Below the pieces are notes generated by a model that worked only from the letters and a program-made list of their open reading frames with translations, was not told the origin of the DNA and searched no databases. This document shows, in pieces, positions 34,254 to 46,456 of a DNA stretch of 64,000 nucleotides. The DNA lies in NCBI RefSeq assembly GCF_963675165.1, contig NC_087382.1, positions 6,310,315-6,374,314 of the forward strand, written 5' to 3'. The translations under genes were made by a program, and so were the position numbers. How positions within the stretch are numbered: the first letter of the stretch is position 1; every line of letters starts with the position of its first letter. The stretch comes from Halichondria panicea (lineage: Eukaryota > Porifera > Demospongiae > Suberitida > Halichondriidae).

Positions 34254-37200
34254 ATGCCAAGCAAAGTGGTAGGTTACAGAGAGCCAGAGAGCCAGGTATC
34301 TATAGCCTTATATCTAGCTAGCTGTATAGCCCCTGTTGGAAATGTTTTATATGGATTCCATCTAGGACAAATAAATGTCTATGTGCAAGTTTATTTCTCA
34401 ATTTACTGTAAGACTTTGAAGCCAGAGATCGCTTTTGAAAGAAGTCCTAGTGTCGCATATTTAGAGGGTCGCATCTATTATAAATTCGGGAGGTAGCTCC
34501 ACTCAGTCTACTTGCCTCGATATCAGAATATTTTCCAGTAGGCTAGATTCGAGGCTAGGGTGGCTACACATGATTCACCTTCATTTAGGACGTGACATTA
34601 ATTGTCGACGCAACTGTCGCTACTTTTAGATGTCTCACTTGCCCCGCCCCTTCACTAAAAGAAGGGTCTGGCATGGTAAACACACCGTGCTGTTTTGTTC
34701 TGCTCTGTCAGCAAAGTTTGTTCTTTGTCAAGTGGGTGTGAACATGAACAGTGACCAGCACATGTGGCTTGAGAAGAATGAAGTAGTTCTGATATTATCC
34801 AGTTTTGGACGTGTAGATATGATACACAAAGACAAGAGCTATGATTTGATTAAAGAATTACATGCATTTACGTGTACGGATTGTATACAATTAATATAAT
34901 TTTGTCCCCCTAAAGGTGGGGGGCTCCCCCCAAGTTCTGGTGGATGGTCTCTTCTCTCACGACCAGGCGGTGCGGCTAGAGTGCACCAGGTGAGAGGGTG
35001 TGATAGCTCTGACATAGCCTACTATTAGTTTTTCACGGTCGGCAATTGTCTGCTTTTTGATGTACTTGGAAACCAATGCTTTTGGTACACAAAAGCAAAC
35101 GTTCCACGATTCACAATTGAAAGGTTTATTGATACCTTTATGATCTCAAAGTCTCTTGAAGCCGTACAGTATTGCACTATTGCTCCTACCAACACATGGG
35201 ACACACTTAGATGTATACAAGACTTGTTGTCAAGTGGCAACACTAACTCTAACCCTTAGCGTTATTGCCACGCCCACATCTAGTGCCGTATATTCCACTT
35301 GATCCATAGATTCTATTACCGTGAATATTTTGCTGGTGAATCAGCAGAAAAATTGACCCTTTGCGATAAACTATTGCGTTCTGGCAAAGATCGTGTTTAA
35401 TTACCATGCGGTTTATGTTTTGCCATTAAATGTTTGCTAAGTCACAAAGTTCGCATAATTATTTGATGCTTGCAAAATCGTACAGCAGGTTATTTTCATA
35501 CATCATGGAAATTCGTATTTGTCGTATTTAGAGCATTAATACGAAAATAGATAATTTTTGCACAATAGGTTCAACGTCAGTTGTCAGGATGTGGGCGTGA
35601 CAATATTCTGAGCTGTACAAATAATTATTTAGAGTACGAAGTAATATTCAACTGGGTAACAATAACGAAACTTACCGTTACACGTGGTATCTAAAAGCTG
35701 AGTATGTGGTTCTAACTAACGTACAGTGTATACACAGTGACAGTGCTTTGGTACTAATACCAATACCATAGATCGGTCTATTCACACGGCCCTGTTGTGG
35801 CTTAATAATTATAACATCCATTGTGTTTGCAGGAAGATTAAGAACAGCATCATTGGTAACAAAAAGAGGAAGAATGCTTTCATGATGTTGGGGGTCATAC
35901 CAAGGTACTTTCCTATAGCTTACTGCATTAAAGTATGCGTACATCAATCAATACTTGTAATGGACCTCTTAAGTGTTGTATAAGCTCATTATTCAGAGTT
36001 ACATACATGATTGTATTTTCTGTGTGTGTGTGTGTGTGTGTGTGCAGGCTTGTTGGTCTGCTTGAAGACGACACATCGACTGTAGAGCTAGTGCATGAGG
36101 TGGTGGTCACTCTAGGGAGCTTCTCTCATGGATTAGCCAACAACGTATCTGTCATCCTCTCCACACAAGCACTGCCCCTGCTCATTAACGGTGGGTCCAT
36201 TAATTCATGGCCAGCCAGGGAGACTTTCCTTATTCGTTAGTTACTTTACCCCTTCTCATGTATGGTCAGTTTGAGCTGTACTCTTTCTCATTCACTACCA
36301 TAATAGTTCTCTTTCTCATTCACTGCCATAATAGCTGGGAGTGCTAGCTGTTCATACGATGTATCCATACTCTCAGTTGTTTCTGTAGTGTAGTGGTTAT
36401 CACGTGTGCTTCACACGCACAAGGTCTCTGGTTCGATCCCAGGCAGTAACATTCATTTTGTTTCCCCATGCACTGACTATAATTATATCATGCAATTTTC
36501 ACATGCTCGTCACTAATTCTCAGTGATGCTAAAAATTTAATATTGTATTTTTCATTCAGGACTAAGTCACTCTAACTCAAGTATAGTGAGTGCGTGTATC
36601 CGTACATTACGGACTCTGTATGGCTCTGGTCTCGCCCCACCCTCCCCTCTGTTTGATGATGTCACTGTTGCTAAGAAACTCATATCCTTGCTCTCAGAAG
36701 TACCTGCAGTGTCACAGTCTACAGCAATGATTATTTCTAAAGCCTGCCAGGTACATACTAGCTATCGATTAAGCTTTACGTCTTTAAAAAATGTTGGCAG
36801 TATCACTTTAGGGTAATAAGAGCTCTCAATAATGTGGACATGCTGCACATGTGACTGTCTATGAATGCATGAACTCAGCAATGCTAAGAAATTTTACTTT
36901 TCACTGTGTCCCTGTCTGCAGTGTCCCGACCATCAGAACCTTCTGTGCTCACTGGGGGCCATCACCTCTCTCGCACACTGTCTCTTGTCAGGAGCAGAAA
37001 AAGTGAATTTTGTTCAATTCCAAAATACTTGTACAGTAGCGTACATATACATGTAGCACAACTCATCTGACCTCTTCGGTGATAGCCGTAATCATTTCAA
37101 GGTTTCTGGCTTAATTCCTTTACCCGGGCCCTCAGTATTAAAACCAAGATTTTGGATAATAATTCCATATCGTCATGTTGGATTTCGTAGTTTTGAGTAT

Positions 37201-40200
37201 AATTGTGTAATTATATTGATGATCAAGATTGTAATTTGAAGAATTCCGTATCGTCATGAATCAACGTTAAATCCTCACCTTAATTGTTACATGTAGTTGG
37301 AACACCATCTTGTACACTCCCACACACTCCCACACACACACTCACTCTCACACACATACACACACACACACACCCAGAGTGTTCAGTGCTGTCTGAGCTG
37401 TCTCTCTGCACTAGTCTACGAGAACAAGCACTCGTCACAGCTGGTCGCCACATGTGAGTATACTGCAGTGTAGTCAACCTTCACCATGCTGTGTAGTGTA
37501 CGAATATGGAGGTAGAAACTGTATAGAATGCCCTTTTCCATTGTACAATACATGTAGATATAAAGAGGATGTCCTACTTTTTTGTTCTGAGGTTTGAGGT
37601 TTGGTATGTACTTGTACGCATAGACAAGGACATTTCTCTATTGTACAGTGCACAGTGTGATTTATACGAAGGTACCTTACCGCTAACCCTGAGTACGCAG
37701 ATTAAATGTACTAGCCCACTTATTATGTACAGTATTAGTATCATAAGTTCGTGTGGTGTATTTGTACAGATTGTTGTGATGGACAGCCACTAGTATCGGC
37801 AATATCAACTGTACTAACCTGTAACCACGGCAACGAAACAAAACTGGCAGCAGCTCAATGGTCAGTCAAAACTAGAGCTGTCAGTTGTACTGAAAATTAA
37901 ATTGTACATACTATGTACTACATAAGTATGCACGTTTACACACAGTGCATGTACAATGCACGTACCAAAGCTGTATGTCACCTGATAAAATAATAGGATA
38001 CTGATATCGTAGTCAGTATCCTAGTGCTAAAAATTACAACTAAATAAATAGCATTTATTCGAGCAGCTAGCTACCATATCGCATATTTACATTGTAATTA
38101 GTGATACCTCCTGAGATTGTACCTACATGATTGTACAATGTACATATTATGTACTCACATAATTATACTCACAGTCTGACAAATCTGTGTCTTGCTGGGT
38201 CCTTGCTCCCGGACAGCCCCACGATCACTCTGAGGGCACTACCAGGCCTTATCCGATTGTGCAAGAAGGAGTTCCCCCTCTCTCTCAGGACACCAGCTAT
38301 TAGCGCTCTTGGTAAGGTTTACTGACGTACGATTGACAGTGCATATTCCGTCATATCCTTTTCATAATTATTATACCACACGTACCGCATGGATGCGATC
38401 CACGTGTAGACCTATACAGTCATAGATTTTGTCGGATTGTACGACCACAAAGTTTATCTGTGAGGATTACGATTTTATTCTTGTGTTTAGATGAATAGTT
38501 TAATCAGTCGTGCACCCCCATAGCCTATCTGACGGCCCCCCACCCTGCCCTCCAAGAGCTCTGTGCTGAGTCCGACCGACTCATTCCCACCCTCGTGGAC
38601 TACCTTACCCAGTCACCTGACCCAGAGGACGAAATGGTCACTGAGGTTAATAGTTATTGTAACTAGCCATGTGGTGTTATGTATGATCAGAAGTTTATTA
38701 TAATTATTACATATCAGTGCAATACTTTGAAGCGTTTTTAACGTACATACTCCTGATCAATTTTAGTATACACTTCAACCGATTTATTGTATGTGCAAAC
38801 TATAAACACCGCTGTCGCACTTTTGTCCCTGTGTACAGGATCACCTGGTTCAGTTTGAGTGTCTGTGTGGGGCGGTGTTCCAGGCTCTGAGCAGTCTGGC
38901 CTCGTCCAGGGAAGAGATACGACTCAAGGTCGCCTCACAACACGGTTGTATTCGATTGGTCACTCAAGCGCTGAGGGAGGGTCCCTCTCACGTCAGAGTG
39001 GCCGCGGGAAAGTGAGTCTTATTGTTCACATGCATGGATTAGAATTATCAATAAGATCATGGACTATATTAACACAAATACATGCACACATTGTAGATGT
39101 CTCCATAGCCTCACTCGTTCCACAAAGCTCTTGCGGACCACTTTGAGTGATTGTGAGATGTGGCAGCCTTGTCTGGAAGTGCTCTGTCTGGCAGAAGAGG
39201 AGCTGCTGGTCATGGCCACTGGTGTCATGTGCAACCTACTCCTGGCATTCTCTCCCAGCAGAGAGGTACTCGATTCACTGTATCATTGTGTTCGGTGATA
39301 GGGTTCGTTGTTCGGTTGTGGCTGTGCAATTAATTTGGAGGAGGGGGGGGGTGTATGCACTTGTACAGTACAGTGTGTGTGTGTGTGTGTGCTGCAGTTA
39401 CTTTCAAATGGCCCCAACTATCAAGTACGCGTACATGTACATGTAGGTACTTACACATAACTGCATGATCTATAAATTTGAATCCTGTTAAGTCCTACGT
39501 ACATGCATGTACAGATACATGTAGTTTCACGTGTGTCTGACCATCTGCGTGTGCTTGCTATCTGCCCCGCCCCTTGCAGAAACTGGTGGAGGGAGGCATC
39601 ATTGAGAGACTCTCTGTTCTCTCCTTCCATGAAAACTCCACCATACAACTCAACGCAGTATGGGCTCTCATGGTGAGCTTCAAGCTGCTAAAGGTTGTAC
39701 TGTTGTATGACCATGTGTGTACTGTACATGCACATGACATGTGTACTTTAATGAACACCTGTTTACTGAGTGTCATTGCATGTACATGTATATACCTCCC
39801 CTCATGTGATTGTAGCTATAATTATAATGCATTAATTTCGATCCAGAGTTTGTATTGAGGTGAACGTAAAATTTAAGTACATATACAAGTTTAATTTCTC
39901 ACTCGTAATGGTCCTCGGTCCCCAGTTCTTATTTTTAAGTTGTTGAAGTGACCTCGATCTTTGCTTCATGCATGTAGAGTGCCACCTACGACTGTAATAA
40001 AGAGGTCAGAGTTCGAGTCACTAAGTCCTTTGGATACCAGAGAATATTCCAGTGAGTCTAATTTCTAGTGCACTCTACATGTACACCGTGTTGAAGCTCT
40101 AAACACAGTCGTGTAGGTGGATTGTATCCAAATCAGAATCATTTTGATTAGTCAAGTCATCTATTATAATTATACTGCAGTTAATCTTCTCAGAGAAAAT

Positions 40201-41962
40201 AATAGTATGTACAATTTTGATTTCAAACTTCGCACTATATACCTTTCACCTTTGACTGTTGCACCCAGGCTATGTTCTCCTCGCCTGGACACCAAACTAA
40301 CAATGAAGGCTCTCGGAATATTGATCAACATTATTCATGATTCTGACGATGCTGAAAGTGCAGTGTTTAACCATGGAAGTGGTCTTTTGGCTGCCATGGT
40401 AACGTTACTGACTGATAATCCGTCCAATGAGATTCGAGAGCAGGTGTTATGTGTGCTAGTCAATGTGTGTAACTTGTCAGTGAAAGGTCGTGACCTCCTG
40501 ACTGGCTCTGAAGATATCATGAGGTGCATCAGTGGATTATTGGTAAGCAAGCAATAGTCAGAACAATAGTGCATAATGTGCATCCATTGTATATATAAGC
40601 GTTGACGCCTTGTACGTGTGACTAATTAACTAGCCGTACATTGTGCTTCAAATTGTTGCAATAGCTCAATATTTAGCATAGCACTTGGCTCTCAAAGTAA
40701 TGTAAGAAACGTAGGCTGATATTTCATTAGGTATTTTAGGTTGCAAGGACAATCATAAGTTATACTATAAACCGTATAGCGGGTTATTTTTGTATGTGGA
40801 AATTTTCGTATTGTAGATCATCATCCGAAAATTAAAACTTTGTGTGCAATAATTATAGGTATATGTCATCATTCTGAGCTGCACAAATATTTATAAATTT
40901 GGTAGTTTATATACAAACATTTTGACAACAACAATTACCGGCTATGCGGTACTATATAGTATACAATGTGCACTATGATTAGTATACATGCATGTACCTA
41001 CTACTAGTATGCATGTATACTGCATCTCATGCAGGCTGCGCCCTCAGGTATAGAAATAAATACACCCTAGTTAGCCATGATACAACATGGTGTAACAATG
41101 TTTTTCCCTTCCCCCTTACAGCATCATAATGAATCCAACTCAGTTCTGTTGGCTGCATGCCGGGTCGTTAAGAACTTAGCCAACTCAACATTGCCAGGTA
41201 AAGACGGTACAAATGTGTCCAATCTTTACACGTACATGTAGGCCTTTTCTTTATAGAGTGCAGTAAATCGTATGAAGTGTCATCTTGTTTTAATTATCAG
41301 TGTCAATGGCAACTTATAACAATCGCTAACCAGTATTAAATTCCTACAGTAAATGGTGTATCCATAATAATTATGAGTTTCAATGATAAAATCTGCATGG
41401 GTCTATCTTGTTGCCGTTAAAGTTTCTTTGTTTCAAATGAAAGTTCTCAGTATTGATGTATAAGTTAAATTCTCTGTGCATAGACCACGTCCACCGCCAG
41501 AACTGCCTAGAGGAGTATGGAGTAAAGATTGCTCTGCAGAAACTAGAGAGAAGTGATAAGCTTCAAACACAGTGAGTTTCATACATTAATTTGTGCATGT
41601 AGCCATGGTGATCTGATATTGGTATACACAGTCTGTGTTGTGCACATATGTTGCTGTTAGTATACTACTCCGTAACGCTATTTTTTGGAATGAAAATGCT
41701 CTTTTGACTTGTTACTGGTCAATTTCACTGATGATGTGTATGGGTCTCCTACTCATCATAGCAATTTTAATGTTGTTGCCATGTCCTGTGATACATAATT
41801 ATAGCTAGGTAGATGTATACATGCATGTACATGCATGTACATGTAGTATCACTATGTATAGCAGCTTGATACAGATTGCTCCTATTTTTTGCACACACAT
41901 GTGACTGTCACATGCGCAGAGTGAAGGAAGTCCTTGAACACTTCATGTCCCATAGTTTGTGA
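34254..41962 (+). CDS. ARMC8: Armadillo repeat-containing protein 8 (CTLH/GID E3 ligase subunit)
   Basis: Eighteen exons: 34254-34295, 34916-34989, 35833-35904, 36048-36190, 36560-36750, 36922-37002, 37378-37453, 37770-37860, 38175-38311, 38524-38645, 38839-39011, 39097-39265, 39580-39672, 39978-40051, 40269-40542, 41122-41197, 41484-41571, 41920-41962. All junctions are GT..AG and in phase, giving 672 residues, about the length of animal ARMC8. Recognisable blocks include KNSIIGNKKRKNAFMMLGV near the N-terminus, CPDHQNLLCSLGAI, LRALPGLIRLC, CLHSLTRS, MCNLLLAFSPS and TMKALGILINII. These form alpha-helical ARM repeats. ARMC8 (yeast Gid5) is a scaffold of the CTLH ubiquitin ligase and helps recruit substrates. 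The first exon (MPSKVVGYREPESQ) is the least certain. Intron 4 carries a tRNA gene. The stop lies 157 bp before the cathepsin start. Confidence 0.93.
36021..36044 (+). repeat. (TG)n at an ARMC8 3' splice site
   Basis: A TG run ends directly in cag, the 3' splice site of the exon at 36048, so it occupies the place of the polypyrimidine tract. Confidence 0.85.
36379..36451 (+). tRNA. tRNA-Val (CAC)
   Basis: A 73-base cloverleaf: acceptor GTTTCTG/CAGTAAC (one T-T mismatch at the fourth pair), D arm with A box TAGTGTAGTGG, anticodon stem TGTGC/GCACA with loop TTCACAC (anticodon CAC), T arm with B box GGTTCGATCCC, and discriminator A. No intron. It lies in intron 4 of ARMC8 on the same strand. 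Internal RNA polymerase III promoter elements are intact; the single acceptor mismatch could mean reduced function. Confidence 0.92.
37311..37377 (+). repeat. CA-rich tract at an ARMC8 3' splice site
   Basis: Imperfect CA repeats (cacacactcccacacac...) run to cccag, the 3' splice site of the exon at 37378. Confidence 0.8.
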
Positions 41963-42119
41963 TGAATGATCAACCCTCTTTTACCATTGTACTCCTGTGC
42001 AACTCTCTGAATGGCCAATTTCATTCACACACACAGCTTTTAATTTGTACTTGTGTCAATAATAATTATTGATGAATCTCATTAAATATTAAGAATTTCT
42101 CTCAGTTTAGTCAAAAGTA

Positions 42120-45100
42120 ATGGCAGCTTCAACATATGTTGTCATAGCTAGAGTTGTTTGTCTAGTTACCCTAGCCAGTTTAGCTTTAGCCCTTGCCCCA
42201 AAGACCCAGTTACCAGAGAGACTACAGCCTTATCTGCACCTCATCAACCACACATACTTTGAGAGAGCTCACAGTGAGCTGGTGTTGAGAGGGGAATGGC
42301 AACTATGGAAACGTAGTCATAATAAACGGTATCCCACTGACAGGAGGGATATGGAAAGGTTCGCTGTGTGGAAGTCCAACAAAGTCTACATTGACTATCA
42401 CAACCAGTTCAAGAATGTGTTTGGGTACAACCTAGCCATGAATCAGTTTGGAGACTTGGTGAGGTTCCCGTCTTGCTTTTTTGTGTTGGTATAATTACAC
42501 TAGTGCATGGTCTGTCACACATTGCTAATAGTTTTTGTATACATAAGCCAAGAAGCTGATCTAATGTTTGAGTACAGTTTACATTGTTCAACTTCTATTG
42601 TTTTGGCTGTAGTAAGATTCCAGTAGAAACTGAGCATCTTTGCTCTTCTTTTTCTATATACACTAGCTATTCGCCGTTGGTACACTTGCACATGTATATA
42701 ATTATGTATGTACACACACCCACAGTCGGCTGAAGAGTATCTGTACTACACCAAGTGCATAGATGGTGCTCACTACCTAGACCCAAATAAGCACTTAGCA
42801 TGGGTCTCCTTTTTCGACCCGGAGGAATTTGCTAACACAAGTCAGCCAGTCGAAATCAACTGGAGGAGCCAAGGCATTGTATCGGATGTGAAAAATCAGG
42901 TTAGTTTAAGTGCTTACATAATACTAACGCTGTCGTATTGTCATGATGAGTTGCTGAGTTTTTAGAGCTCTACTTGAGAAGGTTGTATGGAGTGTTAATC
43001 TTTATAGCACCTGTTATATTTATATGTTCGAAGTTGCCCAAGGTATACATGCTAGGTTCTGCTCTGCATGGTCAATGTAATATGTTTTGTTGCACCGTAT
43101 AGCGGGTAAATTTGGTTTTAATTTTAACGATTTGGTGAACAAGGAGGGTCGCAATTAAAAATCACTGTTTGATAGAGATCAATAATGTCATGCAGCATGA
43201 TCGTCATATTATAATAATCACCAATAATACGTAGTTCAATAGCCTCATTCACCATATTTACCTGCCATACGCCCAAAGTGATCGGAAAGGGAATTACCTC
43301 TGGCATGTGAGGGTGTCATACAGGATTTTGAAGTAGAGGGGGTAAATAAGAAAAGTAAAAATGTTGCTAAAAAAAGGATCTTCAATACCCTGTTAGTATG
43401 TAAAATTTCCAGCTATGGACCCCAACTAGTACCTGAATGCAAATTTTAGGGGGGTTTCCCCCCTGTATGACACCCTGCATATAGTTTGGGTCAGTGATAG
43501 GAGTGCGTGGCCAATTAAAAAAAGAATGAAGCCACGTGCACAGTATGAATTTTACCAAGCACTCCTAATAATTATTACTGATGCAAGAAGATGTAGTTTA
43601 CGTGTTGTCACCTGTTAGTTATTGTTTTCATTAATTGGTGACACAAGTGCCCCATGTGTTTTTGCTCGTACTGTTTGAAAAAGCTACACACTATACAATA
43701 AGTCACGTGTTGTCGGGTGATAAAATAATTGTGTTATCTTACACACACTTTCAACGTCACCAGGATTTGAACGTTTGGTATTCATCTTGTGCTGATTTAC
43801 TCACACTTTAATTCAATATCAACAGTTTTCAAACGATTAGTAGCTGATTTACGTACGCACACTTTCAACATCAATGGTGTCATCTTATGTTATCCTACAC
43901 ACACTTTCAACGTCACCAGGGTTTGAACGTTCATCTTGTGCTCTTCCAATATCAACAGTTTGATTAGTAGCTGATTTACGCACACTTTCAACATCAACAG
44001 ATAAATTAACGTCATCTTATCTTGATTCACGCACACTTTCAATAAAAAAGTGTTTGGATATGATTAATTAGTATTCATCTTGTGCTGATTTACGCACACT
44101 TTCAACATCACGTACAGTGCTCTATGTGTATAATGTACCTCTGTTGAAGCCTTTGTGTTACAATTGTTGCAGCTTTGCCTCTCACCTTTAATGGAGAGAA
44201 TAATTATGACCATTATTATTTGTACGTTAATCTGAGAATGGCTCTCCACTATGTGCGTACGGAAGTTTGTACCCTCGAAATAATTATACCCACTATATAC
44301 GTTAATCATTTAACCCAAACTCTAACGTTCAGAACACTCTGTGATAGTATATTGAGGTTTTTAAGTCTTGACGAACTTTGATATCCCTGCAGGGTCGGTG
44401 CAGAAGTTGTTATGCGTTTGCTATCACAGGTGCCCTGGAGAGTATGAATGCACTGGCCACTAAAAAGATTGTGCAACTCAGTGAGCAGAACATTGTCGAC
44501 TGCTCAAGTGAGCTACTTCATTAGGGTTGTACGTACGAGCATGCTATGTCCACTTGATTACTGGATCATACTTAATTCTTCATGTTAAATTAATGTGAAT
44601 GAATTTGTTTTAACTTAAACTAATGCATGGTTGTACGTAGGTGCAATGTAAACATGTAATTAGATTATGGTGTTTTGTATTGTACAGACTAGTATGTGTA
44701 TATCAGATATTATAATAGTGAAGCGTCCCCACACAACATTTATACATTCTCTAACACTATAATATACTCCCTTTTCAACAATGAATACTCAGAGTATCAC
44801 CATTATCCTGTTGTCCAACAAAGCCTCCGTCTTCATTTGGGCACACTTAGACATTCACATTACGCCATTTCCCTCCCCTCCACACACACCCAGTTCCGTA
44901 TGGTAATCGTGGTTGCAGTGGTGGCTCTAGACTCTCGTCTCTAATGTACATCATTGACAGTGGAGGATTGGACACTGAGACCACCTACCCCTACTTTGCC
45001 AGGGTGAGTAGAGTTTGGCTTCATTGGTGTACAGATACAGTACAGTTGTAGGGATAGTCTGCATGTAATATTATTCTGGTGCTTGTGGTGAAATCTGTAT

Positions 45101-46295
45101 TTGTCAGCAATGGACGTATGCCATTGTTGATCACTATACAACAAAATGTGTTTTTGTTTGCGAGTCACTCTACTGTAATGCTGTACGTAGCAATAAATGT
45201 TGGTTCCTCACGCAGCAATCGCTGTGTCAGTTCAGCTTCAGTGGCTCAACTAGCGCGTGTACTGGGATGGTGCGCATACACAGGGGAATGGAGAGTGACC
45301 TAGAGACTGCAGTTGGATTGGTTGGACCAGTTACCGTGGGAATTGACTCGAAACATTATTCATTCCAGGTATATTCTCGGTAACTAGAGTATCGATCTTC
45401 TCTTTGGTATATTGGTGATCATTACTTTACTTTCTTCTAATTGCCGTGTAATGTAATGTGTATTGTGTATGTGATCTGCATGAGGCTATAACATTTTTTA
45501 TGCTCCAAGTTCAACTCTGCCTTTGTCCATCTGAGATTACGGCCTCTAAAGTCCCATCTGAATCTTTTACGGAATTTACTCACATTGCAGTTTTACCAGG
45601 ATGGTATCTACGATGAGCCTGAGTGCTCCTCGGAGAACCTCACTCATACCCTGCTGGTGGTGGGCTACGGCACCGACGAATATGGGAAAGACTACTGGCT
45701 GTTAAAAAACAGGTGACTATACATACATATAGCTACTTGTGTAAGTAGTGGGAATGAAAAGTGTCATAAAAATGCTGCAAGGATGTCCTTTGTAGAATGG
45801 TACATGTTTAATACAATATCCACTTATTCAGAAATTCTTGGTTCCATTCAGCATTTTGTTTTACTACACGGTATATACGTATCAGTGGCGTTTTTAGGAA
45901 ATGCAGTACAAGGGTGCGTGAGAGCGTGCGAAAATTTTGAGACGCCCACATACAGGAAGCCACACCCGCTTTCCCTGCGCATGACAACGTTTTTAAGGTG
46001 TGGTCTTAATCATTAGATGTGCAACGTGTGGTCTTAACCATTAGATGTGCAAAAGCTCTAGCTATAGATCTAGCTTTCAGTCTGCTATTCATGCACCGTT
46101 TATAAATAGCTCCCAGATAACAGTAAGTTATAGGGGGTGCTATATAGAGCGCCCTGAGCCCTTAGCTGGATAACGCCACTGCGTATGGCTTATTTGCTTA
46201 GTGTCTGGAATCGAGGCTAGTGTCTGTGTGCAAACATTTTTGTCTACTATACATGCACATAATTATTTATACACTAGCTCTAACACACACACACG

Positions 46296-46356
<61 letters not shown>

Positions 46357-46456
46357 CTGGGGTAAATCATGGGGCAAAGACGGCTACATAAAGATGACTA
46401 GGAACTCCAATAATCAGTGTGGAATTGCATCTCAAGCACTTTTCCCATTATTGTAG
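42120..46456 (+). CDS. Cathepsin L-like cysteine protease
   Basis: Seven exons: 42120-42458, 42726-42899, 44393-44507, 44894-45003, 45216-45368, 45591-45712, 46357-46456. All are in phase and give 370 residues. A signal peptide (1-26, ending LALA) is followed by an I29 inhibitor propeptide with ERF...N...I-type spacing and a NQFGDL end. The mature enzyme starts near residue 154 (VEINW). Papain-family residues are visible: the oxyanion Gln in VKNQ, Cys177 in CRSCYAF, His316 in [11 protein letters not shown] and Asn337 in LLKNSWG. The usual CGSCWAF is changed to CRSCYAF, two substitutions next to the nucleophile. The nucleophile is Cys, so this is not a silicatein (which has Ser). The predicted role is lysosomal or secreted proteolysis. 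Intron 2 has tandem repeats and a MITE; the last intron ends in a long CA repeat. Confidence 0.93.
43310..43476. mobile_element. MITE with AGGGTGTCATACAGG ends, 167 bp
   Basis: Left end agggtgtcatacagg and right end cctgtatgacaccct are exact 15-bp inverted repeats. The interior has ttttgaagtagaggggg and taggggggtttcccccc. A related element lies at 14579-14784. It is inside cathepsin intron 2; no duplication was assigned. Confidence 0.75.
43740..44115 (+). repeat. Degenerate tandem repeat, GCACACTTTCAACATCA unit
   Basis: The core cacactttcaac(a/g)tca recurs at about 43745, 43857, 43907, 43981 and 44094, with shared linkers ttcatcttgtgct and agtagctgatttacg. The spacing is irregular. It fills part of cathepsin intron 2. 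Confidence 0.7.
45883..46181. mobile_element. hAT-like MITE, CAGTGGCG ends, in cathepsin last intron
   Basis: Starts CAGTGGCGTTTTTAGG and ends AACGCCACTG. The flanks share cgtat (45878-45882 and 46182-46186), a possible 5-bp duplication. The right side is followed by a fragment of the TAGCCTCG family (gaatcgaggcta at about 46208) lying between two copies of gtgtctg. Confidence 0.7.
46283..46356 (+). repeat. (CA)n microsatellite at a cathepsin 3' splice site
   Basis: An almost pure CA repeat of about 70 bp ends in cacag, the 3' splice site of the final coding exon. Confidence 0.9.

Noticed and set aside
35029-35258. Open plus frame in ARMC8 intron 2 (GNCLLFDVLGNQ...), possibly a transposon protein fragment
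   Set aside because: No start codon and no confident family match; recorded only as a possible relic.
36395-36425. Reading the tRNA anticodon as TCA (suppressor or selenocysteine type)
   Set aside because: Shifting the stem by one base gives a perfect five-pair stem TGTGC/GCACA with loop TTCACAC and anticodon CAC, matching eukaryotic tRNA-Val.
42120-46456. Silicatein
   Set aside because: The nucleophile position is Cys (CRSCYAF), not Ser, so it is a cathepsin-type enzyme.
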